Notes under the pieces: model-generated
Database searches by the model: none
Seen by the model: only the letters and a program-made list of their open reading frames with translations
What the model was told of the DNA's origin: nothing
Shown here: positions 23,874 through 27,089 of the stretch, in pieces
How the letters are laid out: each line of letters starts with the position of its first letter
How positions within the stretch are numbered: position 1 is the stretch's first letter
Made by a program: the position numbers and the translations under genes
DNA from: MGR-bin208 sp043779285
GTDB taxonomy: Bacteria; Bacteroidota; Bacteroidia; Chitinophagales; Chitinophagaceae
NCBI GenBank assembly: GCA_043779285.1
Contig: JAYWEL010000085.1
Span: 1 to 27,089 of the forward strand
Direction of reading: 5' to 3'
Length of the DNA stretch: 27,089 nt

Positions 23874-24377
23874 ATGACATTAGAAGAATTAAACAATCTG
23901 GAACTTTCTGACTTAAAAACCGAACTGATCAAATGCTGTGGTTCATCTGCATGGGCAGATCAGCTGTGTGCTCTTTTTCCATTTGAACAAAAAATAGATG
24001 TATTTGAAATCGCAGAAGACGTATGGTATCACTGCGACAGAGAAGATTTCCTCGAAGCCTCTGCGCATCATCCAAAAATTGGCGACATTAATTCATTGAA
24101 AGAAAAATTTGCCAATTCAAGCCATTGGGCATCCGGCGAACAATCGGGGGTAGATAAAGCCAACTCAACTGTGCTTGAATCATTGGCCAGAGGAAATGCT
24201 GATTATGAAAACAAATTCGGCTATATTTTTATCGTTTGTGCAACCGGAAAATCGGCGGAAGAAATGTTGGAATTATTAAATGAAAGATTAATTAACGAAC
24301 CCGAAGAAGAAATAATGATTGCCATGGAAGAACAAAACAAGATCACTAAAATTCGATTAGAAAAATTATTATCATGA
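23874..24377 (+). CDS. uraD: 2-oxo-4-hydroxy-4-carboxy-5-ureidoimidazoline (OHCU) decarboxylase
   Basis: This 167-residue helical enzyme decarboxylates OHCU to S-allantoin, the third step after urate oxidation. The active-site motif HHPKIGD (with the catalytic His), the ASGEQSGVD segment and FGYIFIVCATGKSAEEML are all recognisable. Length matches the bacterial family. The stop codon overlaps the ATG of the next gene (ATGA, 4 bp), so it is translationally coupled to the hydrolase that makes its substrate. Confidence 0.97.
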   Translation: MTLEELNNLELSDLKTELIKCCGSSAWADQLCALFPFEQKIDVFEIAEDVWYHCDREDFLEASAHHPKIGDINSLKEKFANSSHWASGEQSGVDKANSTVLESLARGNADYENKFGYIFIVCATGKSAEEMLELLNERLINEPEEEIMIAMEEQNKITKIRLEKLLS

Positions 24378-24712
24378 GCCAATTAACCACACATATCCTG
24401 GATACCAGTAAAGGAAAACCTGCAAATGGAGTTTCTATTACTTTATTTAAACAAGACAATAATAATTGGCTTGAATTGAGTAAAGGACTTAGCAATGACG
24501 ACGGAAGAATTCCTGATTTAATTGAACCTGATTTAGTTCTTGAACATGGCATTTATAAAATAAAATTTGAAACGTCCGAATATTTTCAACGTCAAAACAT
24601 ACAAACTTTTTATCCGTATGCTGAAATTGTTTTTACAATTGACAGCAACGATCATTATCATGTTCCCTTATTATTAAATCCTTTTGGATACTCTACGTAC
24701 AGAGGATCCTGA
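24374..24712 (+). CDS. uraH: 5-Hydroxyisourate hydrolase (transthyretin-like)
   Basis: This 112-residue protein hydrolyses 5-hydroxyisourate, the product of urate oxidation, to OHCU. It has the N-terminal LTTHILDTSKGKPANGV (catalytic His of the family), the central DDGRIPDLI and the C-terminal tetrapeptide YRGS that defines the enzyme as opposed to true transthyretins. It probably works as a cytosolic tetramer and overlaps uraD by 4 bp. Confidence 0.97.
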   Translation: MSQLTTHILDTSKGKPANGVSITLFKQDNNNWLELSKGLSNDDGRIPDLIEPDLVLEHGIYKIKFETSEYFQRQNIQTFYPYAEIVFTIDSNDHYHVPLLLNPFGYSTYRGS

Positions 24713-24756
24713 TTGAATTTTAATTTCTATCAGAAAAAACAGATTAAACATTCGAG

Positions 24757-26187
24757 ATGAAACTATCAATCAACGACAACGAAAAAGCAAACCTGCTTCA
24801 GGAACTTGGAGAAGCTAATTTAAAATTCCAGAAAACATATCCCGGAGATAAGCCCGACCGTCAGGCTGTACACACATTGTATGGTGGCGCCAATCTTTTT
24901 AAATCGGATACCACGGTGAAAATTGCTGAAATTGCCTTACGCAACTTTATAACCTATGCACCCAATTTTGCCGTACTGGCCAATGTATTGAAGCTGGATG
25001 GATTTGAACATTTACCAACTTTGGAAGCCGATATCGAAAACCTGAAAAACAGGTTGGACAAAATGTCGGAGGCTGAAAGAAAACAGGAAGCGGCATGGCT
25101 CTCATACACTGTTTACAACCGTATTATCAATAAATTAAAAAGAGAAGCTGTCGAAGATTTTCGCATCGATTTTGAAGACGGTTTTGGTAACCGCCCATGG
25201 GATGAAGAAGATGCTACGGCTGTAAATGCCGCAACAGAATTAGCCAAAGGCATGGAAGAAAAAACTATTTCTCCCTTTATTGGTATTCGTATAAAACCGT
25301 TCACTGAAGACCTGAAAGAAAGAGGCGTAAGAACATTGGACATTTTTCTTTCTACACTTTTGGAAAAGACAAATGGCCGATTGCCCGATAATTTTGTTGT
25401 CATGCTTCCAAAGGTTACCATTACAGAACAGGTAACAACCCTGATCCGTTTATTTGAAATTATAGAAAAAGAATTCAAGCTTGAACCCGGCACATTGAAA
25501 ATGGAAACGATGGTAGAGGCCACACAGATTATTATGGATGAGGAAGGTCGTAATCCGTTAATGAAAATTATCCGTTCAAGTGAAGGCAGATTGATTGCCG
25601 CTCATTTTGGAACATACGACTATACTGCCTCCTGTGGCATTACGGCCAAATATCAGACCATGGCCCACCAGGTTTGCGACTTTGCCCATCACATGACTAA
25701 AGTGGCTTTAGGCGGTACCGGTATATTTCTTTCGGATGGTGCAACCAACATTATGCCGATTGGTCCGCATCGGGGAGACGATCTGAGTTTTGAACAGATG
25801 GCGGAGAACCGTACTTCTGTTCACAACGCATGGCAGATTGGTTATAGCCATACGATGCACTCGTTAATCAACGGTTTTTATCAGGGATGGGATTTGAATC
25901 CGGCACAATTACCGATGCGTTATGCAGCAACGTATAATTTCTTTTTAAGCAGTATGGATGACGCCACATTCCGCTTAAAAACTTTTGTAGAAAGAGCAGC
26001 CATCTCTACCTTGACTGGCGATATTTTTGATGATGCAGCCACTGGTCAGGGATTGTTGAATTTCTTCCTGAAAGCTATGAACTGCGGAGCCATTAGCGAA
26101 GAAGAAGCATTACTGACAGGATTGAGTTTGGATGAAATCAGAAGCCGATCTTTTTTAAAAATATTGGAAGGAAGAAGAAATAAATAA
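24757..26187 (+). CDS. CitE/HpcH/malate-synthase-like C-C lyase or synthase (DUF6986-like), function unknown
   Basis: This 476-residue protein belongs to the PEP/pyruvate TIM-barrel superfamily. FRIDFEDGFGNRP (135-147) corresponds to the DLEDAV motif of CitE-like enzymes; KMETMVEATQ with Glu250 and FGTYDYTASCGI with Asp288 correspond to the Mg-binding Glu and Asp. It is longer than CitE (about 290) and shorter than malate synthases A (about 530) and G (about 720). The sequence resembles what has been called DUF6986, sometimes loosely named 'phosphoenolpyruvate kinase'. Because it follows uraH by 44 bp in a pathway whose end product is glyoxylate, it may condense or cleave a glyoxylate-derived acid. 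That is inference. The C-terminus (MNCGAISEEEALLTGLSLDEI) is a helical cap. Confidence 0.75.
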   Translation: MKLSINDNEKANLLQELGEANLKFQKTYPGDKPDRQAVHTLYGGANLFKSDTTVKIAEIALRNFITYAPNFAVLANVLKLDGFEHLPTLEADIENLKNRLDKMSEAERKQEAAWLSYTVYNRIINKLKREAVEDFRIDFEDGFGNRPWDEEDATAVNAATELAKGMEEKTISPFIGIRIKPFTEDLKERGVRTLDIFLSTLLEKTNGRLPDNFVVMLPKVTITEQVTTLIRLFEIIEKEFKLEPGTLKMETMVEATQIIMDEEGRNPLMKIIRSSEGRLIAAHFGTYDYTASCGITAKYQTMAHQVCDFAHHMTKVALGGTGIFLSDGATNIMPIGPHRGDDLSFEQMAENRTSVHNAWQIGYSHTMHSLINGFYQGWDLNPAQLPMRYAATYNFFLSSMDDATFRLKTFVERAAISTLTGDIFDDAATGQGLLNFFLKAMNCGAISEEEALLTGLSLDEIRSRSFLKILEGRRNK

Positions 26188-26238
26188 TTAGTTGCCGAGA
26201 TTAAACATTTTACGGCATCTACAAAGTCATTGTTAGCT

Positions 26239-26246
26239 TATATTTG
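26239..26246 (+). promoter_or_regulatory. -7 box for guaD
   Basis: TATATTTG is an exact TAnnTTTG match, with transcription expected to start near 26252, 16 nt before the guaD ATG. No TTG at -33 spacing is seen. It helps reject the TTG at 26244 as a start codon. Confidence 0.5.
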
Positions 26247-26267
26247 CAGGCTGGTATAAAATCAATT

Positions 26268-26741
26268 ATGACAAGAGAAGAAAAATTTATGATGGAAGCA
26301 ATAAAGCTTTCACACAATGGAATGAGCAGCAATCAGGGCGGCCCTTTTGGATGCGTAGTGGTGAAGGGAGATGATATTGTTGGACGAGGAAATAATCAGG
26401 TCACATCACATAACGACCCTACTGCACATGCTGAGGTAGTTGCGATCCGTGATGCATGTAATAATCTGAATACTTTTCAATTGGATGATTGTGAAATTTA
26501 TACGTCATGCGAACCTTGTCCGATGTGTTTGGGCGCAATATACTGGGCCCGGCCAAAGCTGATTTATTATGCGAATAACCGTATAGATGCTGCTGACATT
26601 GGGTTTGATGACTCGATGATTTACGAAGAAATGGCAAAGGATATGGGTGAACGCAAAATCCCTATCATTGCGTTGGGCAGAGATGAAGCATTAAAAGTTT
26701 TTGAAGCCTGGAAAAACAAATCCGATAAAATTGATTATTAA
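26268..26741 (+). CDS. guaD: Guanine deaminase (cytidine-deaminase fold)
   Basis: This 157-residue zinc enzyme hydrolyses guanine to xanthine and ammonia, feeding purines into the urate pathway. It contains the zinc motifs HAEVVAIRDAC (His and catalytic Glu) and SCEPCPMCLGAIYWARP (two Cys), plus FDDSMIYEE and a C-terminal EAWKNK...DY that closely resemble Bacillus subtilis GuaD rather than tRNA or cytidine deaminases. The start is the ATG at 26268 (MTREEKFMMEAIKLS); a frame extension to a TTG at 26244 is rejected because it overlaps a -7 promoter box. It lies 80 bp after the DUF6986-like gene and probably has its own promoter. It converges with the regulator gene and overlaps its stop by 4 bp. 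Confidence 0.94.
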   Translation: MTREEKFMMEAIKLSHNGMSSNQGGPFGCVVVKGDDIVGRGNNQVTSHNDPTAHAEVVAIRDACNNLNTFQLDDCEIYTSCEPCPMCLGAIYWARPKLIYYANNRIDAADIGFDDSMIYEEMAKDMGERKIPIIALGRDEALKVFEAWKNKSDKIDY

Positions 26742-27089
26742 TGCAGGTCTGCATTTTTTGTTTGAATATTGATCAGGAAATCAAACAAATTAGTCTCGGT
26801 ATTAATTCCCAATTTTTTTCGAAGCCGGTAACGGCTTATTTCTACACCACGTACAGAAATATTCAGTAGTTGTGCTATTTCTTTAGTAGATAAATTCATT
26901 CGCAAATATGTACACAACTTAAGTTCATTTGCTGTCATACCCGGGTATTCATCTTTTAACTTAACAATAAAATCACTATGCACCTTATCAAAATCGACCC
27001 GCCTGACGAAGAGATCAAGGCGCTTTACAACCGCTGGGCCGAGGTGGGCTTTGATGAAGAGCAGAAAGAGCAGCTCGAGATGATGAAGG
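26738..27089 (-). CDS. LuxR-type HTH regulator, C-terminal part (partial; upstream end doubtful)
   Basis: Reading in from the right edge, the convincing part runs from about 26992 to the stop at 26738-26740. It reads FDKVHSDFIVKLKDEYPGMT, then ANELKLCTYLRMNLSTKEIA, then an HTH helix pair QLLNISVRGVEISRYRLRKKLG. This is the C-terminal output domain of the Bacteroidota triple-tyrosine / beta-propeller HTH regulators, which are much longer and usually membrane-bound sensors. The frame stays open to the window edge, but from about 26993 the DNA becomes GC-rich and the translation no longer resembles the family. A GTG at 26981-26983 could start an 81-residue stand-alone protein, but that would cut into the conserved FDKVH segment. 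Its position next to guaD suggests, without proof, a link to purine use. Confidence 0.7.
   Translation of the reverse strand, partial: LHHLELLFLLFIKAHLGPAVVKRLDLFVRRVDFDKVHSDFIVKLKDEYPGMTANELKLCTYLRMNLSTKEIAQLLNISVRGVEISRYRLRKKLGINTETNLFDFLINIQTKNADLH
26978..27089 (+). other. Open frame at right edge, GC-rich, possibly from another genome
   Basis: From the ATG at 26978 the plus strand reads MHLIKIDPPDEEIKALYNRW and on to the window end with no stop. From about 26993 GC content is about 55 percent, far above the rest of the window, and codons such as GAG, AAG, CTC, CGC and GCC replace the AT-rich ones used elsewhere. It looks like real coding sequence on the plus strand but of foreign composition. 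I do not recognise the protein. Confidence 0.35.

Noticed and set aside
1..27089. CRISPR arrays, insertion sequences, phage genes or defence systems
   Set aside because: No regularly spaced repeats, transposase, integrase or phage structural genes were seen in any frame.

Overview
The window looks like chromosomal DNA of a Bacteroidota bacterium, probably close to Chitinophagaceae. The evidence is: AT-rich DNA with A-rich gene starts and few Shine-Dalgarno motifs; several promoters of the Bacteroidota type (TTG, about 19 nt, TAnnTTTG); an outer-membrane beta-barrel receptor with an N-terminal carboxypeptidase-like domain; a PUR-type DUF3276 protein; the Bacteroidota version of GlmU; and a triple-tyrosine-type HTH regulator fragment. 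The family placement is inference, not the result of a search.

Layout. 1-5131 (minus strand): start of triosephosphate isomerase, GlmU-like bifunctional enzyme, ribosomal protein L31 type B, YajQ, and a TonB-receptor-like outer-membrane protein. 5132-5556 is non-coding and holds an unusual pair of interlocked inverted repeats. 5557-8268 (plus): threonine aldolase and glucose-6-phosphate isomerase. 8303-10749 (minus): DUF3276 protein and an ABC exporter half-transporter. 10831-10915: tRNA-Ser(UGA) with its own promoter and terminator, followed by about 300 bp that may contain a decayed copy of the tRNA locus.

11222-19620 (minus) is the most unusual part. It appears to be a three-gene operon: a 1691-residue Ser/Thr kinase / AAA ATPase / GAF / adenylyl cyclase, then a lipoxygenase with all five iron ligands visible, then a small membrane-anchored catalase-fold hemoprotein resembling the catalase-related allene oxide synthases. 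A lipoxygenase plus catalase-related protein is the known arrangement of oxylipin (fatty acid hydroperoxide) synthesis in some corals and cyanobacteria, where the two are fused. Here they are separate adjacent genes, placed behind a giant signalling protein predicted to make cAMP. The lipoxygenase N-terminus is probably interrupted by a frameshift at a run of nine A (14437-14445).

19922-26741 is a purine-ring degradation cluster: membrane urate hydroxylase with a cytochrome c domain (PuuD type, minus strand), then on the plus strand allantoinase, allantoicase, OHCU decarboxylase, 5-hydroxyisourate hydrolase, a CitE/malate-synthase-like lyase (DUF6986-like), and guanine deaminase. Together these would take guanine to xanthine, and urate through HIU, OHCU, allantoin and allantoate to ureidoglycolate plus urea. 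No xanthine dehydrogenase or ureidoglycolate lyase lies in the window. The last gene is the 3' part of a LuxR-type HTH regulator. The final ~97 bases change sharply in composition and read as coding on the opposite strand, suggesting a junction or assembly chimera.
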